Assembly (NCBI RefSeq): GCF_902167145.1
Contig: NC_050097.1
Span: 116,097,982 to 116,161,981 of the forward strand
DNA: 64,000 nucleotides
Reading direction: 5' to 3'
Origin: Zea mays
Taxonomy: Eukaryota > Streptophyta > Magnoliopsida > Poales > Poaceae
The first letter of the stretch is position 1; each line of letters starts with the position of its first letter. Shown in pieces: positions 45,795-57,274 of the stretch. The position numbers and the translations under genes were made by a program. The notes below the pieces were generated by a model. It was given only the letters and a program-made list of their open reading frames with translations. It was not told where the DNA came from and made no database searches.

Positions 45795-47074
45795 TGAGAG
45801 CACCTAGAGGGGGGTGAATAGGTGATCCTGTAAAACTTAAGCTTATAGCCACAAAAACTTGTTAAGTGTTAGCACAATAAATTCCAAGTGGCTAGAAAGG
45901 AGTTTCAACAAAACACAATACCACAAGAGATCAATCACAGAGATGACACAGTGGTTTATCCCGTGGTTCGGCCAAGACCAACGCTTGCCTACTCCACGTT
46001 GTGGCGTCCCAACGGACGAGGGTTGCAATCAACCCCTCTCAAGCGGTCCAAAGACCCACTTGAATACCACTGTGTTTTGCTTGCTTTTTCTCAATCCCGT
46101 TTGCGAGGAATCTCCACAACTTGGAGCCTCTCGCCCTTACAATTGAAGTTCACAAAGAAACACAGAGCAAGGGGGAATGAGCAACGCACACAAGACTTCA
46201 AAAGATCAGAGCAACAACACGCACACAAGTCGCAACAAGAGCTCGCAACACAACTCAAAGAGTTCACAACTCCACAAGAGCTCTATATGCTATCACAATG
46301 AAACGAATGCGCGAGATCGATGTCTTGGTGCTTAGGAATGTTGTAGGAATGCTTGGTGTTGTCCTCCATGCGCCTAGGGGTCCCTTTTATAGCCCCAAGG
46401 CAGCTAGGAGCCGTTGAGAACAAATCTGGAAAGCCATCCTTGCCTTCTGTCATCGGGCGCACCGGACAGTCCGGTGCACACCGGACAGTGTCCGGTGCCC
46501 GATTCCTTTCCTTAAATGGCGAAGCCGACCGTTGCAGATCTGGGAGCCGTTGGCGCACCGGACATGTCCGGTGCACACCGGACAGTCCGGTGCCCCCTTC
46601 CGACCGTTGGCTTGGCCACGTGTCGCGCGCAGAATCCGCGGCCGACCGTTGGCCCGGCCGACCGTTGGCTCACCGGACAGTCCGGTGCACACCGGACAGT
46701 CCGGTGAATTTTAGCCGTACGCCGTCAGCAAATTCCCGAGAGCGGCCTCTTCGACCGAGGCAGCCTGGCGCACCGGACATTGTCCGGTGCACCACCGGAC
46801 ACTGTCCGGTGCACCACCGGACAGTCCGGTGCCCCAGACCGAAACAGCCTCTTGGCTGTACACAGCCAACTCTCTTCTTTTCTTCTTCTTCCTGTTTCTA
46901 ATACTTAGACAAGTATATTAGTACACAAAACCAATGTACTAAGACTTAGAAACATACCTTTGCTCTAGATTTGCACTTTGTTCATCCATGGGCATTGATT
47001 CACATTTAAGCACTTGTGTTGACACTCAATCACCAAAATACTTAGAAATGGCCCAAGGGCACATTTCCCTTTCA
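45795..47074 (-). repeat. E: 5' LTR (1,280 bp)
   Basis: Nearly identical to 38076-39355. TATA box (minus) at 46383-46391, palindrome cluster at 46459-46834. GTACT follows at 47075-47079. Confidence 0.95.
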
Positions 47075-47079
47075 GTACT

Positions 47080-47276
47080 GAGGAATTCCTGGTAGGTAGC
47101 TGCCGCGGGGTGACGCTGATGGTCCCCACCACCATAATGCTGAGGTGGTGGCTGACGCTGAGCTAGCTGCCTCAAGATCTCATTCTGTTGAGCCATTAGC
47201 TCCTGCAGAGTGGGAGGCGGTGGCGGCGGTGGAGAAACGTCTGGCCACGACGCTGTCTCCCGGCCATCTGAAAATC
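47080..47276 (-). pseudogene. gag: D: Gag amino terminus, separated by E
   Basis: The frame reads from about 47276 through a proline run and MAQQNEILRQLAQRQ to QEFLS at the E junction, and joins [11 protein letters not shown] on the other side. An ATG at 47194-47196 could start Gag. The frame is also open upstream to a TGATTTTCAG acceptor-like site at about 47277, with one codon base left over. A spliced upstream exon is therefore possible. Confidence 0.75.
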
Positions 47277-47558
47277 ACATATATACTTAACACCATATCT
47301 CTAAGTTCAAGGTTTAATCGCGGCGAAAGAGTCAAAAGCAAATTGATAGATTCCGATATAAACCAAAAAGCATAAACTTTCCGTCCAAATTTAAAACTGA
47401 CATCATCCATCAACCAAACTTCCAAAAGAGTTTATCACGGTTACATCAATGGTCCCAAAAAGACTCAACTATACCTAGCCTAGTCCCCTATGGGTGCAAA
47501 AGCTAAGCTAGCGGCGAGGAGTCCTACCATCACCAACTTCTAACTCTATCCCTGACAC

Positions 47559-48428
47559 CTAGTGAGCGAACGAGGCAACACTCGACTCGGGGGAAGGTGG
47601 TCTCCCGGAGCCAGCAGTGTCCATGCTGGAGGCAGGCTCCTCTCCTCCCTCAATGTCGACGTCCTCGTTGGCCTCCATGTCCTGGATCTCCTGGTGATGC
47701 ATATCCAGGTGCTCATTAGCCTCAGCCAGCTGCTGCTGAGTGTTAAGGAGCTAATCCTCGAGAACCTCGATGGAGTTCTCCATGGTCCCCACTAATTCCT
47801 CCAACTCTTGGATATCATTGGATAGCTGCTCCACCTGCAAATCCTTTTCCACCATCTCAGTGGACAAATCAACCACAAGTTCCTCTCTGTTGTCCAAAGT
47901 GATCTTTGTCGCCTCCAATAGTCCCATCAGATGGGACATCGCCTCACCGCGCATCATTTGCAGACGGTACAGAGCATTCATGCACCGTACGGTCAAGTGC
48001 GCAGTCTGTCCTGGGTAGATGGCCCAGATATCCTTGGCATGCTCCACCCGATCCTTCCACATTGGGTCGTCCTCCCTTTCCGCGGGGAACAAGCCAATGG
48101 GGTGGGTAGACAGCTCCAAGGGATGGAATCCGCAAAAAGTGGTCAACCCGTGCAGAGCAATCGCCTCTATTGTGTCCTCAGCCCGGTATCCAAAAGACTC
48201 AGAGTCCAATGAACGCCAGCCTAGCTGTAGGGGATGAGGCTCCAAGGTCATCCTCACCCTACAGCGGGGCACTCAGAGTTTCTCGAACTGCTGCACCGCG
48301 TACTGAGGAGGCGTCGTGTATCCGGCCCCCTGAAGTACCTCGCACAAAATGTGGGGAAAGCCCTCTCGTGCAAGCCCGTCAGTGTGGGACAGTGCATTCC
48401 CGTCGTCTGAGGATCCGTGGGAAGTCAT
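47559..48428 (-). pseudogene. D: upstream ORF (ORF0) with coiled coil, two stops
   Basis: The frame starts at ATG 48428-48426 (MTSHGSSDDGN), directly after CCGTACATAG. It is broken by TGA at 48273-48275 and TAG at 47751-47753, and ends at TAG 47559-47561, 289 codons in all. A globular part with FCGFHPLEL, GLFPAE and DPMWKDRVEHAKDIW is followed by a coiled coil (from about MGLLEATKITL) and an acidic tail (NEDVDIEGGEEP). Same position and layout as the A upstream ORF, so it is likely a conserved accessory gene of these chromoviruses. Function unknown. Both stops fit single C-to-T changes (CGA to TGA, CAG to TAG). Confidence 0.6.
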
Positions 48429-48841
48429 CTATGTACGGTTAAGCGTAAGTAAAAGAAAAGGAATTATAAAAAGAACAAGAAAAAAAACTCTGCTTCTCTC
48501 CAATTAAAACAAAATGGTACTAGGGAACTTAGTTGGTCATAATTTAAGTCCTTACTAAATTTTCCATTTGTTTAATTAAAGAATGCATGCATGCTCGTCC
48601 TGAACGACCTCACAACAATATAAAGGGAACAGGAAAGAACTCCCATCCTTTAAAGTGGCCTGTAGGGCCTAATCACTTAGCCACCTAGCTACCCTTCTAT
48701 CACCCTAAGGCTTCACGTCCTAGGTCTATCCTGCTCGTCCTACTATCTATCCAACATTGTTTCTATCAAGTTTTACTTTGGAAAAGGATGGTATTTATAT
48801 TTTATTGATTCCTCTGTGGTGGTACAAGCTCCGATACCAGC
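48429..48841 (-). other. D: leader with primer binding site
   Basis: No coding signal is seen. On the minus strand TGGTATCGGAGC (48828-48839) lies 2 bp after the 5' LTR, one mismatch from the initiator-Met primer site. Confidence 0.75.
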
Positions 48842-51800
48842 TGTGGCGGAACTACCCGAATTATTCCAACTTAAGTGCCTAAGCCCTGCCTTAGAGGCTA
48901 GACCACACTTGAATGGGAATAACCCGTCAATCCCTCGGATGTAGTCCGACACGGCCACTGACAGGATCAAGTACCACAATCTCACTCGATGGTGAGTCAT
49001 AGAGCAAATACAATAAAGCATAAAACCATGCATGTAAGAGTATTAAATTATTACATCATCATCGGAGTTTTTGCAAAAGTAACCATCATTGTTCGAAGTG
49101 CAGCGGAATAAAACTAACGGTAAATAAATAGAGAGATGGGGAAGCCTGTCCCATCACTCCTCATGCTCCTCCTCAGCTGGGGTAGGGTCCCACTCGACAG
49201 TCCAACCCGGTGGCAAGATGGACGGCCAAGTCACTCCAGCAACCATGTCCTCCAGAGAACCTGTAAAATTATGCCACAAGCAAGGCTGAGTATACTAATA
49301 CTCAGCTAGACATGCAGCTGTTTGGCTGTGGGGTTTGGTTGCCAAAAGCACTAGCCGAGTTTCTAAGTCAAGTTTTAACTTTGTCAATTTAAGTGTGACT
49401 CTCTTAAGGCTAAATGTGTACTATCTACTTATAAATAGTAGCAAACATTTTTAGCAATCAACATCTTATATCAACTCATCCTATTTCCACTTGTTACTCA
49501 ATGCAGTACAATGGATCAAGCAGTCTCATTAGCTGCGAGAAGCAGACGATTCGAATCGAGTTTTTATCCTTGCAAGGTAAACCTAAACACACGACATGTA
49601 GGGGCACTCCGTCCCCACACACATCAACTGTCTCCATCGATTCCCTGGCAACAGATCAGGGCTCACCGCCTTGGCGTACAATGCCTCACTGACCCCGACT
49701 GCCGTCGTGCAGTGACCGCACTTGTACCCACCATAACTGGAATGGGAGACCACATCTCAGGTCGCGTGAGGGGATATGTCTGCGGGCAGGTTCACTCAGG
49801 TACTAGGCTTACCGATTTACCATATTTCTCGGTATGTGTTTAGTACGTTCAAACGCTTGACACAGGTATCCGCATGTTAATCCTTATTCAAATTTTCCAT
49901 CTCGTAGACAACCAATCCCCATGGATTGTTGTCCACAGACCAGCATCATGATGATATGAAAGTGGGTACAACCAATTCCTGATCTCGCGCGAGTGCTAGA
50001 AAAATCACTCGTCTTCTACCGAGATCCTAATTAAATAAAGCAACTACTCGACCTAGCATACTAGTATCCATCTCAAAAGGATTCCTGAGATCATGCAACT
50101 AGGGTTTCAAACAACTCCTACACCTAAGTGCACATTCAATCCTACAATCATTAAGTATAGTAAAATAGCATAAATAACAGGTTATGCATAAACCGGGGCT
50201 TGCCTTCCAAAGCTGTGGCAGGCAGATCCTCTAGTGCAGGCTCTGGTGCTAGATCCGGGGCTACCTCCTGAGCAGCTCCTTGCTCCGGCACGAGGACGTA
50301 CTCTCCGTCAGCGAGGTTACAGTCTATCGAAATGTAATGAACATGTATGTCATGATTATGCAGGATTTAATAACATTATGCTAAAAGAAGAAAAACTAAG
50401 TTTAATGAGTAACTTAGGGTTTCTTGGTCATACGGGGCTTTTAGTGGTTTATGCTTATCACTCTTGGTGTAGGTTTTTGTTAAGGATAAGCATATAGGAT
50501 TGGTATCTCCTTATTATAATTTCAGTGGACAAGTTATAAAGAGTTTTAGGATGACACTAATTTTTCTATTATTCATATTTCCCTTTCTTTATTTTCTATT
50601 TATGGTTTCTAGTGTAGGTTTGAACTACGACAGTGGTTTAATATTTTCCAAATATTTTATAAAAATTACAGTGGGTTGCCATTGGTCGTTATAGCCTGTT
50701 CTAGGAATTTGAGGTTTAAAATAAAAGGCTATGCCTTAGACAAAAATAGCAAAAGTTTGTGTAAAATGGGCCACTTTGCACTACATCTCTTAATTAGAGG
50801 TGAGTTCTGCCCTAAGGGTTATTTTTGTTGGCATCTAACAGTAATAATAGGCTTTTGTGCCAAAAATCACAGAAAGCTAAGGGGTGGTCATTTAGTTATG
50901 ATTTTCTAAAGTTAAATGCCAAAAAGGCACTTTCTACTACGATATTATTTGAAAAATGTCAAACAGCAGATTTCATATTTTTCCTAAGTTTGTAATAACA
51001 AAATATTAATTATCCCAAGGGTTGGGGTGTTTTCACCTTGGGGTTATTTTTGTAGGGTTTTTCTAAGTTTTCCTTGTTTTCTTAAAATAAAAAGGATCCT
51101 ACTTATTTCATACTAAACCAGGGTATAATAGATTTTTCTAGTAAACTACATTGATTAAGTACTCTAACAAAAATAGGGGTGCCCTCTGGTTCATTATTTA
51201 AATCACTTTTTCTATTTTTCTTAACCTTAAGCATATTGTAAATTAAATGGCAAAAACTAACTTAATGGGTTGGACAGAGAAGTTTAGCATTTTTAAACAG
51301 GTCAGTAGGTGGATATAAACTTCTCCAAATTTTTCTAACCCTAGTTAAATAGTGCAACTATTTTTTGTCCTATTATTTAGCTTTTGGCCAAAACAATAAT
51401 TAAATCAGAACCTTATAGTTTTTCTGTAGTACTTAAGGGTTTTATATTTCCTAAGCAGTTTACATTACTTAAAGTCTGACAAAATTGGTTTGACCAAATT
51501 TGGATGAACTAAACAGGAGTTATGAATTATTAAAGTTTCTGTTCAAATTTAAAATCAGATTTAATAAAGGTTTTCTAGAAAAGCAGTTTACACCGAGGAC
51601 CTGGGTTATTTCCAAACTAACTCTCTCAATTATACCCCCGCGTTACTATTCATTTGATTCTCTGACATTTCACAAAACCCCCCAGACTTCTTTCCTTCTC
51701 CCCCGCGGTCCTTCCCTAGGTTTAAACAGTACCCGCAAGAAAGAAAAGGGTGGTGCGGCTTACCGGCGGCGAGATAGGTCCGACGAGGGGAGAGGTTGGC

Positions 51801-53142
51801 TCGGGGAGGCTCTGGCGGTCACAGCGATGTACGGCTCGACGGCGGGGATGGCCGGAATCGCTCGGTCCACGTGCGCAGGCGGGTGTCCTCGTCGGCGGCG
51901 GGTGTGCCGGCCAAATCAAGGCGATCTGGTTCAATCCAATGGCACAGTGAGCTTCACGGGGTGACGTAGAGACTGTGTGCACAAGGAATCGGAAAATGGT
52001 TCAGTGGATTACCCGGTCCACGCACTCCGGCGGGGTTGCGAATTCCGGCGACCGTGGACTGGCTTCTCCGGCGAAGCAGACTTCAATTCCTCGCTCGGGG
52101 AGCTTCACCGAGGTGTGCTCACTCGTCTCCGAGGGTTGGACGGGGTTGGGAAAGGCTGGGTTGGGCGGTCTACGGCGGCAGGGGCTCGAGTGGCCGCGGA
52201 CACGCCGTGCACAGGCAAACGATGGTGAGTTGAGCTCCAGTGAGGTTTGAGCGTGCGCGGAAGAGTGTGGTCGACGCCTGAGTGGGCTTTATAGGCATGG
52301 GCGTGAGTCATGGCGTCGGCTGGCCTTTGGCGCGACGCGGGGCACGCGCGAGCGTGCTCTGGCGTGCACAGAGCGCATCGAACACGTGGAGCTTTTCTTC
52401 TGCCCGTGTTCTACAGCTCGCCCAAGTCGCAAACGTGCGAATCTTGGCAAAAATCCGGCGCGAGTCTTTTCCTGGTACCTAGGGCTGTCTCTCATCCGTG
52501 AGTCGCCATGGCAGATATGGCCTAGGTAGGGAGATCTCTGGTCGCCAAATCAGGTATGTCACTCTGCCCACCTCGCGACAAAAGCCATGCCAAGGCATGT
52601 CAAACGTCAGGGTCTCGAGCTCAACTTTTTTCAGTGGGTGCCCTAGGTGGTATGTCACATTTTTGGTATAGAACATAGGTGGTTTTGGTGCCATCTTCAA
52701 GGTGAACACGGTTGATCTTTAGTGTAGGTGTAGTTTTTGACTTAGAGGGAATTAGAGAGCTCTAGCTCTCTCTCTACTTAGGGAATGGATTTGGGGTTTC
52801 TCCAGGGGTCTTTTTTGCAATATTTCCTTCCCACAATTGCTGGTTATAAAGTTACTTAAAGTTTGGTTAAAGATTAACTCATGGTTTGCACAATTGCTTA
52901 TTCTCTCCCCATTTCAACCATGGCTTTGGAAGATAGGGTTCAAGAGAGGTCTAGGGTTTTCCCTCCTCTTGCCCAAGGTAGTAAGTGCACAAAAGCTTGA
53001 GTGATGCTCTTAGGTCATTAACAAATCTTGATTAACACAGGGTCTCCAAGGTTCTTATGTTCTCCTTAAGTTTCTACCACATGTGATCATAGTCCTTAGT
53101 ACCAAGGTGTGCCCTAGCCATGGTAACACCTGAGGTGTTACA
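48842..53142 (-). repeat. D: 5' LTR (4,301 bp)
   Basis: It matches 29255-33590 with scattered substitutions and small indels, including the 38-bp deletion after 49308. Minus-strand TATA box at 52286-52293, 5' exon donor at 51763, acidic exons at 50204-50323 and 49154-49260. GCATG follows at 53143-53147. Confidence 0.92.
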
Positions 53143-53147
53143 GCATG

Positions 53148-53325
53148 AATCCGTCCGGGGCTACTGTTCCTGCCCGAGGCCGGGCTCGGGCGAGGCGAGA
53201 TCGCGTCCCTTGGTAGACGAGGCCTTGACCTGAACCACGCCCATCAGTCTTTGCGGTTTGTGCTGATGGTGGTTACCAACCGTGTTTAGGAGTGTTGGGG
53301 GTACCCCTAATTACGGTACCCGACA
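53148..53325 (-). repeat. Z: LTR, remaining piece beyond D
   Basis: Sequence continues the Z LTR exactly across D (...GAGGCATG | AATCCGTCC...) and ends GGTACCCGACA. On the minus strand this is the LTR start, TGTCGGGTACCGTAATTAGG, which resembles the huck LTR start from memory. The next 5 bases, ATTAT at 53326-53330, should be the Z target duplication; its partner is left of the window. Confidence 0.8.
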
Positions 53326-53329
53326 ATTA

Positions 53330-56295
53330 TCATCCTTCGGCACCGCCATCCTGCAGACAAAAATGGTATAAGGTAAAAGTGATGATAAAAATCAAGGCAA
53401 ACAACATGTACAAGTTTCGTACCGATTTAAGCAGATTCCGAGCTTCGTCTCCAGCCAACTCTCGTCCGCCTTTAGCCCAAATTTGTGTAATAAATCTATT
53501 TCCGATACTTCGGGCCTCATCAGGAATATTAATCAAATCTGATGGCGACTGGCTAAAGTTTGGCTTGTTTACTGTTTTCACGTGCGTGCATCCGACCTTC
53601 AAGAATGTAGCAGTCGTGCCGCGAGAAGCTAACAGAGCACAGAAGTCACCATGCCCAGTTATTACTTCATCGAGTGCATCAACTTCATCTTCAATGTGCT
53701 TGAAGGTATTTGATATATCTTTAGCCGAAGGGGCAATTTCTTTAGAACTGGCCCCAACCGATCTGAAGACTCCTTTTAACCGTTGCACGCTGCGGCTAGC
53801 AAATTCCAAGCATTTGTTCTGAAGATCCCTCAGAGATTCCTGCAGCTTCGTGTTTGTATCAGCTTCGGCTTTATATTTCACTTGCAGTTCCTTCTTCTCC
53901 TGTTCAAAGCACTCTGATGTTTCCTTTAAAGTTGTTTGAGCTTGGAGAAGCTCCTTGTTTAACCTAGCATTTTCAGTTTGAAGCTCCACAAGGGAACCCT
54001 CCGTTGCTTGAAGCAACAAATCCTTCTTTTCAAGAGAAGCTTTGACATCTTTGATATTGCTTTCCAAGCCCTCAATTATGATTTCATTTTTCTTATCTTC
54101 GAGGTCTTGTTGCATTCTCAATGCTTTGCTTAGCAACATACTCTGTGAAAATAAGTTGGCTTCAGAAAATTTTAATTCATCACAAAGATAGCAAAAATCT
54201 AGGCAAAAGAATTTTACCTTGAAATTGGAGTAGAAGAGGCTGTCGACGATATGTTGCTGCCAGTAACCGCTAATATCAGACTCTAGCTTCGGGAAACCGA
54301 CACTCTTTGATAGAGTGCCGATTATTTTTGCCCCAGCTCGATCACGGATACACCCTAGGATTTCTTCATCAACTCCACCGAAGATCATGGATCCCAGCTG
54401 GTACCCACAAGATTTTGCATATTCTTCCAGCTCCTCTTTCTCTGCCTCAGATAATTCTTGACCCCACAGGTGTCGAAGGTCAAATTCTTTTCCTTTTGAC
54501 GAAGTATCAGTAACTTCTTTATCTTTGCCAGGCACCGCGGCCACAATTTCCTCTGTGGTCGCAACTGCCTCCTCTGCGACGATATTTGATATTAGCTTGT
54601 CAATTCCTGACATTGTGCTCATAAGATTAGCAGCTTCGGCAGCAGTTGCAGCTTCGGCAGTGATCTCAGCCTCGGTACTTGCAACAGGCATCATTCTAGA
54701 AGATGAGGCTGGAGGTGGTGTCCGCTCAATAGCGTGCATTTCTGACCTCCAGTCTTCTCCTTTATAGCCGAAGGTTGATCCTTCTTCTGTAAAAGTTTTG
54801 TCAGTTCTGGTCTCAGAGGACTTAGCAGCTGGATGGGCAAGGATTCAGTCATTACGTTTAGAATTTCTGCTACTTCAGCAGCAGAGGGCGTTGGAGTATC
54901 TTCTGTCACCTTAGCTACCTTCGGCTCCGGTACTTCAGGCTTCCTCTCAGGCTTACTATTTTTTGATACTGCCGCCTTCGGCTCAGGAGCAGATTTTGTC
55001 TTCTTTGAAATCTTTTTATCCTCCTTAACCAGTCTGGCAGTCTGTCTATTTAAAATACTAACAATTATCTTCCTTTTCAAACCTTTGGTACCCTTGTCAA
55101 GTCTTTCATAGTCCGGATATTCAAAATCTAGCGCGTCCATCACGCGATTCAACCTTCGTTTTGGCCGGGTGCCGAAGGCAGTAGTCATTAGTTGGTCTTC
55201 CTTCTTGGTATAATTACCAAGGATTTCGTTGCACATAGTTTCGATCATTTCCAGCCACTCTTGGCATGGCTTCTTGAACTCTTTCTCAAACTTGAACCGG
55301 TAGGGTAGCCGAACAAGTTCGTGTTTCTTGCTCGAATCCTTCTTCTTGGGCATCCCCCAACCACTAGAGGTCAGGAATACCATGTTTGCCAAGAATTCCT
55401 GCACCAAATCTCTAGTACTGACCTCGGCCGCTACCACTCTAAACTCCACTTCGGCAACTTGGCATGGGGAGCCAAGTTGCATGTGGCATAAGGGCCTCAT
55501 CATTCTGAAGCTTAAAGTCAGTGGACTCATAACCATACTCATCAGCTTCTCCCTCTTTTTCTCGTTTGCTTTCATGTAAAACCATTCATTATTCCAACCA
55601 GTTGGCCACTTGGTGCGATAGCTAAGAACTGGTGCTTTAGTATCCTTTCGATACGCAAAATTGTAGCAGCCAAAATTTTCATGAAGGCCATCTGCCCTGG
55701 CCTTCGTCTGGTAATGCAGCTCGTGCACTCGGCAGAAAGCTTTGGCATTAGGACTCATTCCCTAGCTTCGGAGGGCCCAGATGTAGACGCTAAGTCTAAC
55801 AATTGCGTTGGGTGTCAATTGATGAAGGTATATTTCAAAATTCTTCAAAACCTCTCCTATCATATCATAGAGAGGGAACCGAAGCCCCGCCCTGAAGAAG
55901 CTTTTAAACACAATAACTTCATCATCCTTCGGCTCTAGAACCACTTCTTCGCCAGCAAAACGAACGAGCCTACTCTCGACTTCTCCAAAGTAACCCAATT
56001 TTTTCATTATAACCATATCATCTGCCGTCACAGTAGATCTACCAAAGTCAAGCTGACTAGGTTTTTCTGGGATCAAGATGGTGTAATCTTCTTCGTCTTC
56101 ATTATCACTTCCCTCTCCAACTGTGATTCCCTCAGCTTCGGCAGTTAGAGTACCTTCGGCAATCGGCTCTTCTGATACAACAAGACCCGATTGCCTCATC
56201 ACCTCTGATATTGGTGCCATCTCAGTTACTTCGACTTTGTCTTCCTTGCGAGACACTCTAGCAGTCGATCGCACTCTGGCCATTTCAATGTTCAC
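53330..56295 (-). pseudogene. F: antisense gene with a Transposase_28-type (putative gypsy type) domain, introns, one stop and one frameshift
   Basis: The gene reads leftward from ATG 56295 (or the better-placed ATG 56283, MARVRSTARV). The first exon part has an acidic stretch and then LRFPLYDMIGEVLKNFEIYL, which I recognise as the PF04195-like plant family. TAG at 55762-55764 interrupts it and the same frame resumes. A one-base loss near 54755 shifts the frame at the EKTGG / DWRSEMHA junction. A long coiled coil follows (about 54140-53830). Two GT-AG introns are visible: 54217-54143 (75 bp) and 53422-53351 (72 bp, ending CTGCAG). Both are multiples of three and have no stop, so the frame also reads through them. 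Z truncates the 3' end. Function unknown. Confidence 0.75.
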
Positions 56296-56435
56296 TTTAT
56301 GACGAAGCTAAACTCAAATGATGAAGCATTTGCTCAAGAGTGCAATGCAAAAAGCTTTGGTTATGGTTAGATTTTTTAACAGCATAACAGTGCAATGGCA
56401 ATGAATGTTGTGGTAACTCCTCACCAACCTATCTG

Positions 56436-56443
56436 TTTATATA
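56436..56443 (-). promoter_or_regulatory. F: TATA box of the antisense gene
   Basis: TATATAAA on the minus strand lies about 140 bp upstream of ATG 56295, inside the element and outside the LTR. This suggests the antisense gene has its own promoter. The rest of 56296-56643 shows no coding signal. Confidence 0.5.
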
Positions 56444-56643
56444 GTGCCGCAGGGGGGAAGGTGAACTGCCAGGCCGCTCGCACTCGCTGAACGGTGGACC
56501 GTCCGGTGCTTGGAATATTATAATCGTTTCTCGGCAACGAGCTTAGGGAAGGTGTTTTTTGGACCTTCGGCATTCCGAAGCCTTCGTGTTTTTTGCGGAT
56601 CGAGCTTGTTACGAAAAACAATCTAGCACCACGAAGGGGCTAC

Positions 56644-57274
56644 TGTTGGGGGCCTTCTTCTTCGCCGAAGGTCATCTAAGCAAAAACACCTTCGGCAGGA
56701 CCATACATAAGCAGGTGTAGCATGAAGATATAAGTCGAAGCTGCGATTGAAGGAGATTCGGCACGGTGACATGCTAAAGATGAAGGACGATACCGACTTA
56801 AAAGGGAAAAGACTGTGTAGTCCCTTATGATCTGTACTATAAATATAATTAGTTATCGAGGACATGGATGTAATTTTGTCCGGGCTGTGTCCCGTGCCTA
56901 TAAATAGATGAATAGTACCCTCGTACTGTTCACGCTGAATGGTAATCACTCTTGTGTCACTCCCGCTTTTCCACCTTCCGTCAAGTCGAAGGTACAAATG
57001 TAATATAAATACTGTTGATGTTTATCCATGTTTGTAAAATAAGAATATAAATAACCTGATGATTTGGAATGATTGTTTATATTCTTTTTACGTTTTCATA
57101 TGTCTCTGTTTACATCTTTGCTCACTGAGATGATGAAGGTATGCCCTTCATGACCTTCATTTGAAGATCATTATATCCCAGGGGAGATAATGCTTCGAAG
57201 GACGAAGGTAACTAATCATTAACAATTGTGTTGCTTTGTTCTTGGTGTATAGCATCCAAGAACAAGGACCAACA
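56644..57274 (+). repeat. F: 3' LTR (631 bp)
   Basis: Ends TGTTGGGGGCC and GGACCAACA. It contains repeated CCTTCG/CGAAGG words and TATAAATA at 56899-56906 in GTGCCTATAAATAG. It resembles S in its ends, promoter block and AAGAACAAGG terminal region. Confidence 0.85.

Larger units (their letters stand above)
38076..47074 (-). mobile_element. E: intact, young Ty1/copia element (Opie/Ji type, SIRE lineage)
   Basis: An 8,999-bp element with 1,280-bp LTRs at both ends, a canonical primer site, a polypurine tract, full-length gag and pol, and GTACT duplications. I counted about four substitutions and two 1-bp indels between the LTRs. At the commonly used grass rate of 1.3e-8 per site per year this suggests roughly 0.1 million years. 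Order PR-INT-RT-RH in pol proves Ty1/copia. It is the most recent insertion on its branch and the best candidate for an active element in the window. Confidence 0.95.
29255..53142 (-). mobile_element. D: Ty3/gypsy chromovirus with 4.3-kb LTRs, containing E
   Basis: D reads leftward. Its 5' LTR is 48842-53142 and its 3' LTR 29255-33590. Internal sequence is 33591-38075 plus 47080-48841, interrupted by E. GCATG flanks it at 29250-29254 and 53143-53147. It has an initiator-Met-like primer site, an upstream ORF, gag-pol in one frame and a chromodomain-like tail. The LTRs are very long for a plant retrotransposon. Two premature TAGs in gag-pol, two stops in ORF0 and the E insertion make it inactive. 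Confidence 0.93.
53326..57274 (+). mobile_element. F: zeon/cinful-like element, 3' end only, with antisense gene and 3' LTR
   Basis: F is cut on the left by Z, so gag, any pol and the 5' LTR lie beyond the window. It ends in a 631-bp LTR (56644-57274). I read the element as plus-oriented: the LTR TATA box faces right and a purine-rich stretch (GAAGGGGCTAC) precedes the LTR. The only gene seen faces the opposite way. It is inserted in the antisense gene of G; the right duplication should be TAAAT at 57275-57279. Confidence 0.75.

Noticed and set aside
56644..57274. F read as a minus-oriented element whose 5' LTR is 56644-57274
   Set aside because: The LTR TATA box points right, and no primer binding site follows the LTR on the minus strand. 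An antisense gene upstream of a plus-oriented 3' LTR fits better, though the 5' half is not visible.
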